This document shows, piece after piece, positions 6,396 through 14,706 of a stretch of 64,000 nucleotides of DNA (positions within the stretch are counted from its first letter, which is position 1; each line of letters starts with the position of its first letter). The position numbers and the translations under genes are program-made. The stretch covers positions 186,001 through 250,000 of the forward strand of contig JAIQFE010000019.1 of the NCBI GenBank assembly GCA_020073445.1. The letters run 5' to 3'. Below the pieces are notes generated by a model that did not search any database, was not told where the DNA came from, and worked only from the letters and a program-made list of their open reading frames with translations. The stretch comes from Terriglobia bacterium. Lineage in GTDB: Bacteria; Acidobacteriota; Terriglobia; Bryobacterales; Bryobacteraceae.

Positions 6396-9086
6396 TTACT
6401 CGGCCTTCAGAGCTTCCACCGGATCGATGGTAGAGGCTCGCCGGGCGGGAAGGTAGCTGGCCAGCGCCGCGGCGATTCCTAGAAGGAGCGCGCCAGCGGT
6501 ATACGTGATCGGATCGAGTGGCTTGATGCCGAACAAGAGCGAGGACATCAGCCGCGTGAGCCCCGATGCCGCTATCAGACCGATCGCTACACCGATGCTC
6601 GCGAGAATCAGGCCGTGCCGCACGAACATGCGTTTTAGCTCGCCGGGCTGTGCGCCGAGGGCAAGCCGGATTCCGATTTCGCGCCTGCGCTGCGAAACTG
6701 CGTAGGAGAGCACGCCGTAGATGCCGATGATGCCGAGCACCAGTGCCATCGATCCTGCAATCGCGAGCATCACCAGGGTGAAGGACGTTCGTGCCATGGA
6801 TTGGTTGTAGATGTCCTGCTGGGTCTGGACGGATGCCAGTGGCAGGCTGGAGTTCACCGACCACACCGCTTGCCGGACCTGATTCAAGAAGCTCTCACTG
6901 CCAGCCCGCTCGCTCCGAATAGCAAACGTCACCGTTCGGGCGACGATCATCGCCCCGGGTTGATAAATGTTATCCCCCGCGGTGGGCCAGTACACGATGG
7001 CCGGCGCCGGTTCATGCACGCCGTTCTCATGGACGTCCTGAACCACCCCGATGACCTCGCGCCAGGGAGATCGGGACCCGGTCCGAACCCGTTTGCCGAC
7101 CGCGGCGGATGAGCTGCCCCAAAGTTCCCGCGCCAGATTCTCGGAGATCATGACGACCGGGCGGCGGTCCTGAAGATCCGTCCAGGTGTAATCGCGGCCG
7201 GCTAGCAATCTTGTGCCCGCGGTTCCGAAGAAACCCGGCGACACATTCTTGTACAGCCGCATTGGAGGCACTTCATCGGCGCCGTATTCCGTTCCTTCCT
7301 TGTAGATGCCGTCCCAGTTGGGGACGATTGTTTCCATCGGCGCGCCGCTCGCGAACGCTACCGAAGTCACCCTGGGGATCGCCGCGAGCTTGTTCACAAG
7401 GTCGTTCTGCGTGCGTGCGACCCGCTCGGGTTCCTGAATCAGCGAGGCCGGAATGGCGATTCGCATGGTCTGAATCTGCTCGGCGTGCGTAAAGCCTGGC
7501 TCCACGGTTCGCAGGCCCTGGAACGTCCGGATCATCAATCCCGAACTCACTAGCAGCACCAGTGCGATCGCGACCTGGCCGATCACCAGAAGGTTGCGCG
7601 CCTGATGACGCTCCCGGCTGTGGCTCAGCGTGCGGCCTCCGCTGCGGAGCGTCAACGATATTTTCGGTCCGGCATACTTCAGGGCCGGGATCAATCCGAA
7701 TAGCAGGCCTGAGAGCAGGGAAACGGCCAACGTGAATCCGAGCGCCCGCGGATCGATCGAGATTTCAGCAAGGCGTGGGAGAGTCGCCGGGCCGAGGGTG
7801 ACCAGGAAGCGCAGCCCGGCATACGCGACGCCTAGTCCGAGCACGCCGCCCATCAATCCGAGCAGCACGCTTTCGAGCAGAAGCTCGCGAACGATGCGTC
7901 CCCATCCGGCGCCGAGCGCGGCACGGATGGTCAGTTCCTGTTGGCGCCCTTCGGCCCGCACCAGCAGCAGGTTGGCAACATTGGCGCACGCGATGAGCAT
8001 CACCAGGCCGATGGTCCCCATGACTACCCACAAGACGCTGCCTACGTTGCCGATCACCTGCTGTTTCAGCGGGCGAAGAGCGGGAGTGATTCTCCAGGTC
8101 TCATACACGCGCGAGTTGGTGCCGGGCCCATTCGACCAGGAGTCCATCCAGATGGGAAGCATTCGCGACATGTCGGCGTTGGCTTGCGCGATGGTCACCC
8201 CGGGCTTGAGGCGGGCGATTCCCTGGAACCCGAATCCCGCTAGTATTTGATGGCTACGGTCGAGTTGGACCGGCACGATCAATTCGGCATCCGTATCGGC
8301 AAAACGGAACCCCGCGGGCATAACGCCCACGATCTCGCGAGGACGGGAGTCGACGAGGATGTTGCGTCCGATCACCGACTTGTCTCCTCCAAACCGCCGT
8401 TGCCAGTAGCCGTAGCCGAGCATCACAGTTTCCGGAGCGCCCGGCTTCTGATCGGCCTGCCCAAGCCAACGGCCCAGCATCGGCTGGACGCCGAGCGCCG
8501 GGAGCGTGCCGTCGCTGACCAGGATGGTTCGCACCTGTTCCGGCTCCGCCACTCCCGTAACGTTGTTGGTCACGGCAATCCAGACGCCGAGAGCCTGAAA
8601 CGATCGATTCTGCTCGGCGTAGGTGAAATACATGGAGCCCGAGAGAGGCAGCCCGCTGGAAAATGTTGCCAGGCCAGCGGCTCCCGGAGCAGTCTGCGTA
8701 AGGGCCACCAGTTCCTCCGACTTCGGATAGGAAAGAGGTTTGAGGAGTACGCTATTCACGACGCTGAAGACGGCCGTGTTGGCGCCGATGCCGATTCCCA
8801 GCGTCAGCACTGCGATGGCGGTGAATGTCGGGCTGTGGCGCAGCGTTCGCAGCGAGTAGCGGATGTTCCGGCTGAGTGTATCGAGTAAGCCGACGGTATT
8901 CATTCGATAAATCTCCTCTCGGATGAGCGTGCTGTTTCCAAACTTCCTGCGCGCGGCATTGCTGGCTTCCTCGGGCGGCATTCCCCGGGCGATGTTGGCG
9001 TCGGTCTCGATCTGCACATAGGAGTCGATTTCGTCGTGCCGCTCGCGATCCCACCTTGCCCGCCGCAGAAAGCGCTGCCAGCTCAT
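6396..9086 (-). CDS. ADOP-type ABC permease (duplicated FtsX/MacB domains)
   Basis: 896 residues. The N-terminal ~60 residues form the soluble permease-prefix domain (DEIDSYVQIETDANIARGMPP). A membrane helix near residues 90-110, a periplasmic MacB-like core, three FtsX helices (about 350-470), then a second periplasmic core and a second FtsX set (about 770-890) ending PARRASTIDPVEALKAE. This is the duplicated-orphan-permease architecture expanded in Acidobacteria. No ATPase gene is adjacent, as usual for the family. It is paired 5 bp downstream of a PadR regulator, the standard context. The cargo is unknown; peptide or drug export is the usual guess. Confidence 0.93.
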   Translation of the reverse strand: MSWQRFLRRARWDRERHDEIDSYVQIETDANIARGMPPEEASNAARRKFGNSTLIREEIYRMNTVGLLDTLSRNIRYSLRTLRHSPTFTAIAVLTLGIGIGANTAVFSVVNSVLLKPLSYPKSEELVALTQTAPGAAGLATFSSGLPLSGSMYFTYAEQNRSFQALGVWIAVTNNVTGVAEPEQVRTILVSDGTLPALGVQPMLGRWLGQADQKPGAPETVMLGYGYWQRRFGGDKSVIGRNILVDSRPREIVGVMPAGFRFADTDAELIVPVQLDRSHQILAGFGFQGIARLKPGVTIAQANADMSRMLPIWMDSWSNGPGTNSRVYETWRITPALRPLKQQVIGNVGSVLWVVMGTIGLVMLIACANVANLLLVRAEGRQQELTIRAALGAGWGRIVRELLLESVLLGLMGGVLGLGVAYAGLRFLVTLGPATLPRLAEISIDPRALGFTLAVSLLSGLLFGLIPALKYAGPKISLTLRSGGRTLSHSRERHQARNLLVIGQVAIALVLLVSSGLMIRTFQGLRTVEPGFTHAEQIQTMRIAIPASLIQEPERVARTQNDLVNKLAAIPRVTSVAFASGAPMETIVPNWDGIYKEGTEYGADEVPPMRLYKNVSPGFFGTAGTRLLAGRDYTWTDLQDRRPVVMISENLARELWGSSSAAVGKRVRTGSRSPWREVIGVVQDVHENGVHEPAPAIVYWPTAGDNIYQPGAMIVARTVTFAIRSERAGSESFLNQVRQAVWSVNSSLPLASVQTQQDIYNQSMARTSFTLVMLAIAGSMALVLGIIGIYGVLSYAVSQRRREIGIRLALGAQPGELKRMFVRHGLILASIGVAIGLIAASGLTRLMSSLLFGIKPLDPITYTAGALLLGIAAALASYLPARRASTIDPVEALKAE

Positions 9087-9091
9087 GTCGT

Positions 9092-9442
9092 TTACTCCGG
9101 AACCGGTTTCAGGATGCGGCCGATCGCGCGAACGACCTGTTCCCAGCGCGTGGTCTGGGCGATCAACTGCTTCCGGCCCGCAGGCGTCAAGCGGTAGTAC
9201 TTGGCCTTGCGATTGTTTTCCGAAGTGCCCCAGAACGAAGCGATCCAGCCCCGGTCTTCCAATCGATGCAGGGCGGGGTAGAGCGACCCGTGTTCGATCT
9301 GGAGGACTTCCTCGGATCCGCGCTCGATCGCGTGCGCGATGGTGTGGCCGTGGGCCGGGCCTAGGGCCAGCGTTTGCAACACCAACATGTCGAGCGTTCC
9401 TTGAACCATCTCGCTCTGCAACGGGGATTTGCGGCCAGGCAT
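9092..9442 (-). CDS. PadR-family transcriptional regulator
   Basis: 116 residues from ATG 9442, with the PadR winged-helix pattern: [48 protein letters not shown]. The frame can be extended 12 codons upstream, but that would place the start inside the -35 box, so 9442 is chosen. It almost certainly controls the ADOP permease 5 bp downstream. Its own promoter carries an inverted repeat over the -35 box, which suggests autorepression. There is no Shine-Dalgarno sequence, and the -10 box sits only 7 nt before ATG. Confidence 0.92.
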   Translation of the reverse strand: MPGRKSPLQSEMVQGTLDMLVLQTLALGPAHGHTIAHAIERGSEEVLQIEHGSLYPALHRLEDRGWIASFWGTSENNRKAKYYRLTPAGRKQLIAQTTRWEQVVRAIGRILKPVPE

Positions 9443-9449
9443 GGTTTGG

Positions 9450-9485
9450 ATTATTCCACTAGATGATCTACCTGTCAAGGTAGAT
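9450..9485 (-). promoter_or_regulatory. padR promoter with overlapping operator
   Basis: On the reverse strand, a consensus -35 TTGACA (9473-9478), a 17-nt spacer and -10 AATAAT (9450-9455). The -35 box is the loop of a perfect inverted repeat, ATCTACC-TTGACA-GGTAGAT (9466-9485), a good PadR-type operator. The -10 box ends 7 nt before the start codon, so transcription should begin at or next to the A of ATG. Confidence 0.8.
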
Positions 9486-9544
9486 ATACTGCTGGCTACG
9501 GATTTAGTTACGGTTTTGTTCCAGAAGAATATCGAGGGGTGGAT

Positions 9545-10543
9545 CTACCGGGCTCGTTTGACGAGATCCGAGTCCACCATCTTGAAGCCCGCCGGGATGT
9601 CAAACATCGAAGCATCCACGGCGCTGGAGGAGAAACTGGTCATGTCCGTGGTCATTTCGAGCAGGAGCGCCGCACCGGACTGTTTCGGATCCTGCTTTGG
9701 TTCAGGTTCCGGATCTTTCTTCTTCCGCCCAAACGGGATGCTCCCGGTGATGGCGTCGCGCACGCTCGGCCCTTGTTTGTCGGAGCTGGAATCGGTGGTG
9801 TCCACAGTGATGCCGGTTCCCATCTTCATCACGGTTTCCACGGGAACGCCGGATACCTTGGACAACTCTTTCGCGGATTCCGCCATGCCTTGCATCATGC
9901 GGGGATCCGCCATCGCCATGCGAGACAACTCGGGCTGAAATTCGCGTGCCATTTTCTGCGCCATTTTCTGGCGGAACGCCTTCACCTGTTCGTAGCCAGG
10001 GACGGTGGCCATCCACGCGTCGTCGATCACGGTCATGCTGCCCGACTGGCCGGAGTCCTTGTCGGTGCCTTCCAGGTCCATGGTGATCACCATTTCCTTG
10101 GCGGTCAGGCCCTTCACGCTTTTCGTTTTTCCTGTGGCCTTGGCGGAAACCTTGAATTTCGCTTCGACGTTGCCTTTTGGCTCGGCTTTCTGCTTCTTCT
10201 GCTCCTGAGCTTGGGCCTTTGCCATGGCATCGTCCATGGCCTGCCGCATCTGCGCGAAGGTGACCACCGAATAGTTCTTCTTCGCGATATTGATTTCGGT
10301 AATGGTCTCCTTGTCCAGGTCGATGATGGTCGAATTCTCCTTGCCGAGGGTCGCCATGCGATTGCCCTTGATCAGCACGGTGGAGACGATCGGCTCGCGG
10401 GCTTTGCGGGTAAACGGGCCACCCATGCGCAATATCTTCACCAGCGCTCCGCCGGTCATCTGGGTGGTCTCCTGATAACTGAAGTCCGCGCGCAGGGCGG
10501 CGCAGGATGTGACTAAAACGATCGCGGCCAAAAATGTTCGCAT
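9545..10543 (-). CDS. Secreted hypothetical protein
   Basis: 332 residues with a clear signal peptide (MRTFLAAIVLVTSCAALRA), so exported; the Cys at the h-region end is not in a good lipobox. The N-terminal half has the beta-rich pattern of DUF4412/LolA-like proteins (YQETTQMTGGALVKILRM, STVLIKGNRMATLGKENSTIIDLDKETITEINIAKKNYSVVTF). The middle is Lys/Gln/Met-rich (KMAQKMAREFQPELSRMAMADPRMM). No catalytic motif is recognisable. GAGGAAC precedes ATG 10543. It lies upstream of padR on the same strand but is separated from it by the padR promoter. Confidence 0.72.
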   Translation of the reverse strand: MRTFLAAIVLVTSCAALRADFSYQETTQMTGGALVKILRMGGPFTRKAREPIVSTVLIKGNRMATLGKENSTIIDLDKETITEINIAKKNYSVVTFAQMRQAMDDAMAKAQAQEQKKQKAEPKGNVEAKFKVSAKATGKTKSVKGLTAKEMVITMDLEGTDKDSGQSGSMTVIDDAWMATVPGYEQVKAFRQKMAQKMAREFQPELSRMAMADPRMMQGMAESAKELSKVSGVPVETVMKMGTGITVDTTDSSSDKQGPSVRDAITGSIPFGRKKKDPEPEPKQDPKQSGAALLLEMTTDMTSFSSSAVDASMFDIPAGFKMVDSDLVKRAR

Positions 10544-10564
10544 GGAAGTTCCTCTGCAGCTAGT

Positions 10565-11080
10565 CTATCGGACGGATGCAACAAGGCGGATATGGCCGGT
10601 GTGATGCCGCCCGTGCCAGGCGTACTGCGCCAGGTATTGATCCAGCCTCCACGCGCCGGATTCCGGATGCACGAAGGTGCGCTGATAATCGAGTTCGCTC
10701 ATTGTTTGCAGCAGCCGCACCCATCGCAGGTGCAACGCGGCGAGAAGATCGAGCGAGGGGTCTAGCGGCAGGGCGGCGTCCGCCAGCACGGCCCAGCGCG
10801 CTTCGTCATACGGTTTGATGGTGGGCTGATCTTCGGTCAAGGCGAGCTTGAACCGGATAAACGCGTTCATGTGGCTGTCGGGCACATGATGGACCACCTG
10901 GCGCACAGTCCATCCGCCGGGACGATACGGTGTGTCGAGGTGCTCTTCCGAAAGCCCGGAGACCGCGGCGCGCAGTTCCTGGGGAGTGCGGGCAATTTCG
11001 CGAATCCATTGCTGGCGTTGCTCCGCAGTGCTCGATTCGGGGAATGTAAATCGTCCGATCGGATACTGGAGATCCGTCAT
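10565..11080 (-). CDS. yfiT: DinB-superfamily metal-dependent transferase, YfiT/BstA-like
   Basis: 171 residues from ATG 11080, which has the expected family N-terminus (LQYPIGRF); the longer frame adds a non-homologous leader. The match to Bacillus YfiT/BstA is close along the whole length: LDTPYRPGGWTVRQVVHHVPDSHMN, RFKLALTEDQP, and a C-terminal YAWHGRHHTGHI. Histidines in VVHHxxDSH and WHxRHHxxH are the metal site of the four-helix DinB fold. In Bacillus it acts as a bacillithiol S-transferase; the thiol used here is not known. The gene is divergent from the cupin gene with a 31-bp gap. Confidence 0.88.
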   Translation of the reverse strand: MTDLQYPIGRFTFPESSTAEQRQQWIREIARTPQELRAAVSGLSEEHLDTPYRPGGWTVRQVVHHVPDSHMNAFIRFKLALTEDQPTIKPYDEARWAVLADAALPLDPSLDLLAALHLRWVRLLQTMSELDYQRTFVHPESGAWRLDQYLAQYAWHGRHHTGHIRLVASVR

Positions 11081-11111
11081 CGCTTCATGATATCGCCTCA
11101 TAATAACGAGA

Positions 11112-11522
11112 ATGGTGCGTATCGTCGAACTTGAAGACCGCGGGGACCAGCGCGGTTCCAGTTTCACGCTCCAGGGGCGGCAGTTCGCGTTTCTGGGATC
11201 TGTTGTAGATGTTCACTTGAGCACGACGCTGCCGGGCCACATTCGCGGAAATCATTTTCACCGTTTGCGAAGAGAGGTGCTGGTGGTCCGCTTTGAGGAT
11301 TCCTGGACGCTGGCTTGGGATCGGGGCGAAGGAACCGTTTCAGAAATTCGAAAGTTTGATGGCGTCGGTACTGTTGTCATCGAGATCGAGCCTCTGGCTT
11401 CGCATGCGGTGCGGAACGACGGGCAGCGTCCTCTGTTGATTCTTGCGATGACCAACGGGCCGTACGATCCCGCGAAGCCGGATTCGTACAGCCGCATTGT
11501 TTTGACCGCCTCGCGGGTGTAG
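11112..11522 (+). CDS. Cupin-fold protein (WxcM/FdtA-like or capsular cupin)
   Basis: 136 residues. A cupin beta-barrel is suggested by GHIRGNHFHRLRREVLVVRFEDSW (motif 1, with HFH as candidate metal ligands) and by IEPLASHAVRNDGQRPLLILAMTN (motif 2). The N-terminus RGDQRGSSF is like sugar-nucleotide cupins that sit in polysaccharide loci, but no such locus is adjacent. No signal peptide. The ATG has only a weak ribosome-binding site (AACGAGA). The next gene starts 26 nt after its stop, so the two may be co-transcribed. Confidence 0.68.
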   Translation: MVRIVELEDRGDQRGSSFTLQGRQFAFLGSVVDVHLSTTLPGHIRGNHFHRLRREVLVVRFEDSWTLAWDRGEGTVSEIRKFDGVGTVVIEIEPLASHAVRNDGQRPLLILAMTNGPYDPAKPDSYSRIVLTASRV

Positions 11523-11548
11523 ACTTGAGCGTCACGAAAGGAGGATGC

Positions 11549-11887
11549 ATGGCGTCCTATTTACTGCAAGTCGGTTACACTCCCGAAGCATGGTCGGCGA
11601 TGATCCAGAATCCGCAGGATCGATCCGAGGCCATCAAGACTCCGGTCGAAAAGCTGGGCGGGCGCGTCGAACGCTTCTGGCTGTCTTTCGGCGACTACGA
11701 CATTATCGGCGTGATCGAAATGCCGGACAGCGTCAGTGCCGCGGCGTTCTCCATGGCCATTGCCGCCGGAGGCGCATGCCGCGCGGTGCGAACCACCCCG
11801 CTGCTTTCATCGTCGGAGGGCTTGGAGGCGATGAAGAAAGCCGCCACTTGCGGATACAAGCCGGTCGCTGCTGCGGCGGGCCGCTGA
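11549..11887 (+). CDS. GYD-domain protein
   Basis: 112 residues from ATG 11549, placed 5 nt after AAAGGAGG; an upstream in-frame GTG at 11525 lacks a ribosome-binding site. The GYD signature is readable as FWLSFGDYDIIGVIEMPD, preceded by YTPEAWSAMIQNPQDR and followed by VRTTPLLSS. GYD proteins are small cytoplasmic ferredoxin-like-fold proteins of unknown function. The C-terminus is Ala-rich. It is followed by a dispersed palindromic repeat and then truB. Confidence 0.82.
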   Translation: MASYLLQVGYTPEAWSAMIQNPQDRSEAIKTPVEKLGGRVERFWLSFGDYDIIGVIEMPDSVSAAAFSMAIAAGGACRAVRTTPLLSSSEGLEAMKKAATCGYKPVAAAAGR

Positions 11888-11934
11888 GCCGCGCGGATGG
11901 GAACAGCCAGCCGAGAGCGAGGACAGGCGGGAGC

Positions 11935-12011
11935 GGGGACAGCCAGCCGATTTCGGGGAAGTGCTGAGGACCACGGCCATGTTTCGTTCATCGAAATCGG
12001 AGGCAGTCCCC
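11935..12011. repeat. Intergenic palindromic repeat, family A copy 1
   Basis: 77 bp. The left arm GGGGACAGCCAGCCGATTTC and the right arm CGAAATCGGAGGCAGTCCCC are imperfect inverted repeats around a ~37-nt variable centre. A degenerate left arm (GAACAGCCAGCCGA, 11901-11914) lies just upstream. It sits between the GYD gene and truB. Matching copies are at 47194-47269 and 61419-61493. Confidence 0.88.
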
Positions 12012-12033
12012 CGTTCCGCGTTACAGTGGCTAG

Positions 12034-12915
12034 GTGGATGGAGCTGTTGTAGTCGATAAGCCTTCAGGCTGGACCTCGCATGACGTGGTCAATAAAGTCC
12101 GCCGATTTGCGGGGACCAGAAAAGTCGGGCACTTGGGAACTCTCGATCCCGCCGCGACCGGCGTTTTGCCGCTGGTGATCGGGCGCGCTACGCGCCTGGC
12201 GCAGTTCTATACGCGCAACGACAAGATCTACGAAGGCGTCATCCACTTCGGCTATTCCACCGACAGTTATGATGCCGACGGGCAGGCCACGTCGCCTGCG
12301 CAGGAGATCGTGCTCGACCGCGAACAACTGGAAGCCGCGCTCCAGAAATTCCGCGGGCCCTTCGCCCAGGTTCCGCCGCCGGTCTCAGCGAAGAAGATTG
12401 CCGGCCGGCCCGCGTACGAAATGGCCCGCAAGAACCAACCGGTGGAGCTGAAGCCTGTGGATGTCGAAGTGTACTCGCTCGATGTGGTTCGAATGGAAGG
12501 GTGCGAGGCTGCCGTTCGCGTGCACTGCTCGGCGGGAACCTATTTGCGCAGCATCGCCCACGACGCCGGACAGGCCCTGGGATGCGGCGCGTTTCTCAAG
12601 TCACTTCGGCGTATTGCGTCGGGCGATTTCAAAATTGAGGCGGCGAGGACTCTGGAACAGCTCGCGGCCCTGGCCGAGGCCGGCCGTTTCGAGGAGGCGG
12701 TGATTCCCGCCGCGCAGCTTCTGCCGGATTTTCCCGCGGAAGTCGTGGACGCCCTGACGGCGGGGCAAATTCGTAACGGCCGCGATTTCCGCATCTCCCC
12801 GTTTCACGCGCGAGCCGGCGGCCGGTTCGTAAAGGCCGTGAATTCGGAAGGCCAGTTGGTGGCCATCGGAGAAGCCCGCCTGCCGCACCTGTACCATCCG
12901 GTGCTGGTGCTGTGA
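12034..12915 (+). CDS. truB: tRNA pseudouridine(55) synthase TruB
   Basis: 293 residues. The catalytic Asp38 is in GHLGTLDPAATGVLP; the N-terminal VVDKPSGWTSHDVV and the KIAGRPAYEMAR and GTYLRSIAHDAG motifs are all present. It makes pseudouridine-55 in the T-loop of tRNAs in the cytoplasm. The C-terminal ~60 residues resemble the PUA-like extension. The start is GTG 12034 with AGGTGG overlapping it. In many bacteria truB follows rbfA and infB; here it stands alone between a repeat and a small secreted-protein gene. Confidence 0.97.
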   Translation: MDGAVVVDKPSGWTSHDVVNKVRRFAGTRKVGHLGTLDPAATGVLPLVIGRATRLAQFYTRNDKIYEGVIHFGYSTDSYDADGQATSPAQEIVLDREQLEAALQKFRGPFAQVPPPVSAKKIAGRPAYEMARKNQPVELKPVDVEVYSLDVVRMEGCEAAVRVHCSAGTYLRSIAHDAGQALGCGAFLKSLRRIASGDFKIEAARTLEQLAALAEAGRFEEAVIPAAQLLPDFPAEVVDALTAGQIRNGRDFRISPFHARAGGRFVKAVNSEGQLVAIGEARLPHLYHPVLVL

Positions 12916-12980
12916 AGTCGCTGTAACGAAGTGAAACTTCTTTCATTCACCGGCCGGGGAAGATTGATTATCCTGATCTT

Positions 12981-13301
12981 GTGTGGACGAAGCTGCTCGG
13001 CTCACTCCTGCTGATGGTTCTTAGCTTCGCGTTGAACGCGCGGTGCGTGGCCGCGCAAGACGAACCCGACAAGGACAACTACTTCACGGGCACGCTGGTG
13101 GAGAACACGCCGGATCACTTGAAGGTCTCGCGAGTTCTGCAAGGGAAGTCCGAAGATCGGGTCTTCAAGGTGAATGCCCAGACTAAGGTGGAAGGCGGCC
13201 GCCTCCGCCTGAAAGCCCGCATCACCGTGCGCTATATCTCGGGCGATGAAACCGATACCGCGATTCTAGTCATCATTCGTCCGGCTACGAAGAAGAAGTA
13301 G
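12981..13301 (+). CDS. Small secreted protein, DUF5666-like
   Basis: 106 residues from GTG 12981. The signal peptide is LLGSLLLMVLSFALNARCVAA. The mature ~80 residues form a small beta-barrel-like unit (YFTGTLVENTPDHLKVSRVL, RVFKVNAQTKVEGGRLRLKARITVRYIS), an OB-like layout similar to DUF5666 repeats. Function unknown. Its last 17 bp overlap the convergent glmU 3' end. Confidence 0.72.
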   Translation: MWTKLLGSLLLMVLSFALNARCVAAQDEPDKDNYFTGTLVENTPDHLKVSRVLQGKSEDRVFKVNAQTKVEGGRLRLKARITVRYISGDETDTAILVIIRPATKKK

Positions 13302-14706
13302 AGGGTTCCTTTACCGCCGCCTTCTTGCGTCCCTTGACCCAGCCGGGCTTCACCACTTGCCGGCCGCGTCCCAATGCCAGCGCTTCCGGGGGAACCGCGT
13401 CGGTGATCACGCTGCCCGCGCCCACATAGCTGTCTGCCCCGATCTCAATCGGCGCCACCAGCGTCGAATTGCTCCCGATAAACGCACGCTCGCCGATGCT
13501 GGTCCGGTGCTTCTTCTCACCGTCGTAGTTGCAAAAAATCGTCCCCGCTCCTATGTTCGCCCCGGCGCCGATTTCTGAGTCCCCTATGTACGCCAAGTGT
13601 TGGCTCTTGGCGCCCCGACCGAGATGGGTCTTCTTCAGCTCCACAAAATTCCCCACGTGAGCGTCTGGTCCCACGTGCGAGTCCGGGCGGAGTCGCGCGA
13701 ACGGACCCACTTGCGCGCCCGTTTCGATCCGGGAGTTCGCCACCAAGGTATAGGGCCCCACGACCACGCGATCCTCGAGCACCGCCGATTCCAGAATGGC
13801 TCCCGCGCCGACACGGCACTCCTCGCCGATCTCGGTCATGCCCAGCAGCCGCGCGAACGGTTCCACAACAGTGTCGACGCCTACGCGGACGTGCGGATCG
13901 ATCGTAACGGTCTCTGGCCGTTCGATGGTGACTCCGTCCAGCATCAGCTCGCGGCATTTTCGTTCGCGCAAGACGCGGTCGGCGTCGGCCAGTTCGATGC
14001 GCGTATTGATTCCCAGGAGTTCATCCGGGTCGTCGATGTGCAGCGCGCCCACGCGGTGTCCGTGCCTGGTCAGGATCTCGCACATGTCGGTGAGATACAG
14101 TTCGCCCGACACTGCGTTGGGGACCAGTTCCGTGATATGTTTCCACAGCAGCGGCGCCTGAAAGCAGTAGATCCCGGAATTGATCACCTGGATCGCCTTC
14201 TGTTGGGGCGTGGCGATCTTGTCTTCGACAATGGCGGTTACGTCCCCTTTATCGTTGATGATCACGCGGCCGTATCCCGATGGATTCGCGAGCGTCGTGG
14301 TGATGAGCGTCGCGGCGGCGCCGGAGGTGCTCTGCAGATCGCGCAACTTTTGGAGAGTTACGGGCGAGAGGAGAGGCGTGTCACCGTACAACACCATCAG
14401 CAGCCCGTCACTTTTCTGAAGGCGCTCACGACAAGACGCCAGCGCGTGACCCGTCCCTTTCTGGCCGACCTGCCGCACGAAACCTACACCCAGCGGCGCC
14501 AGCACCGCTTCCACCTCATCGGCCTGGTGACCTGTCACTACAATGGTGCGATCCGCCGGAGCCACTGCGGCGGCAGCAGCCACGACGTGTTCCACCAGCG
14601 TCAGACCTCCCGCGCGATGCAGCACCTTGGCCCGCTTGGAGCGCATGCGCGTCCCGAGTCCGGCCGCTAGAATTACCACCGTCATGTTCATCAACCGATC
14701 ACTCAT
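13285..14706 (-). CDS. glmU: Bifunctional GlcNAc-1-P uridyltransferase / GlcN-1-P acetyltransferase
   Basis: 473 residues. N-terminal nucleotidyltransferase domain with VILAAGLGTRMRSKRAKVLH and LYGDTPLL; C-terminal left-handed beta-helix acetyltransferase from about residue 255 with hexapeptide repeats, ending IGEGAF-like IGERAFIGSNSTLVAPIEIG. It makes UDP-GlcNAc in the cytoplasm for peptidoglycan and LPS. ATG 14706 overlaps the glmR stop codon (ATGA), indicating translational coupling. A second ATG at 14688, closer to the conserved N-terminus, is an alternative start. Confidence 0.97.
   Translation of the reverse strand: MSDRLMNMTVVILAAGLGTRMRSKRAKVLHRAGGLTLVEHVVAAAAAVAPADRTIVVTGHQADEVEAVLAPLGVGFVRQVGQKGTGHALASCRERLQKSDGLLMVLYGDTPLLSPVTLQKLRDLQSTSGAAATLITTTLANPSGYGRVIINDKGDVTAIVEDKIATPQQKAIQVINSGIYCFQAPLLWKHITELVPNAVSGELYLTDMCEILTRHGHRVGALHIDDPDELLGINTRIELADADRVLRERKCRELMLDGVTIERPETVTIDPHVRVGVDTVVEPFARLLGMTEIGEECRVGAGAILESAVLEDRVVVGPYTLVANSRIETGAQVGPFARLRPDSHVGPDAHVGNFVELKKTHLGRGAKSQHLAYIGDSEIGAGANIGAGTIFCNYDGEKKHRTSIGERAFIGSNSTLVAPIEIGADSYVGAGSVITDAVPPEALALGRGRQVVKPGWVKGRKKAAVKEPSTSSS

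Noticed and set aside
9539-10516. 325-codon plus-strand frame rich in His, Gly and Leu
   Set aside because: It is the complement of the secreted protein gene at 9545-10543. It lacks a signal, motif or Shine-Dalgarno sequence and its His-rich content is an artefact of antisense reading.
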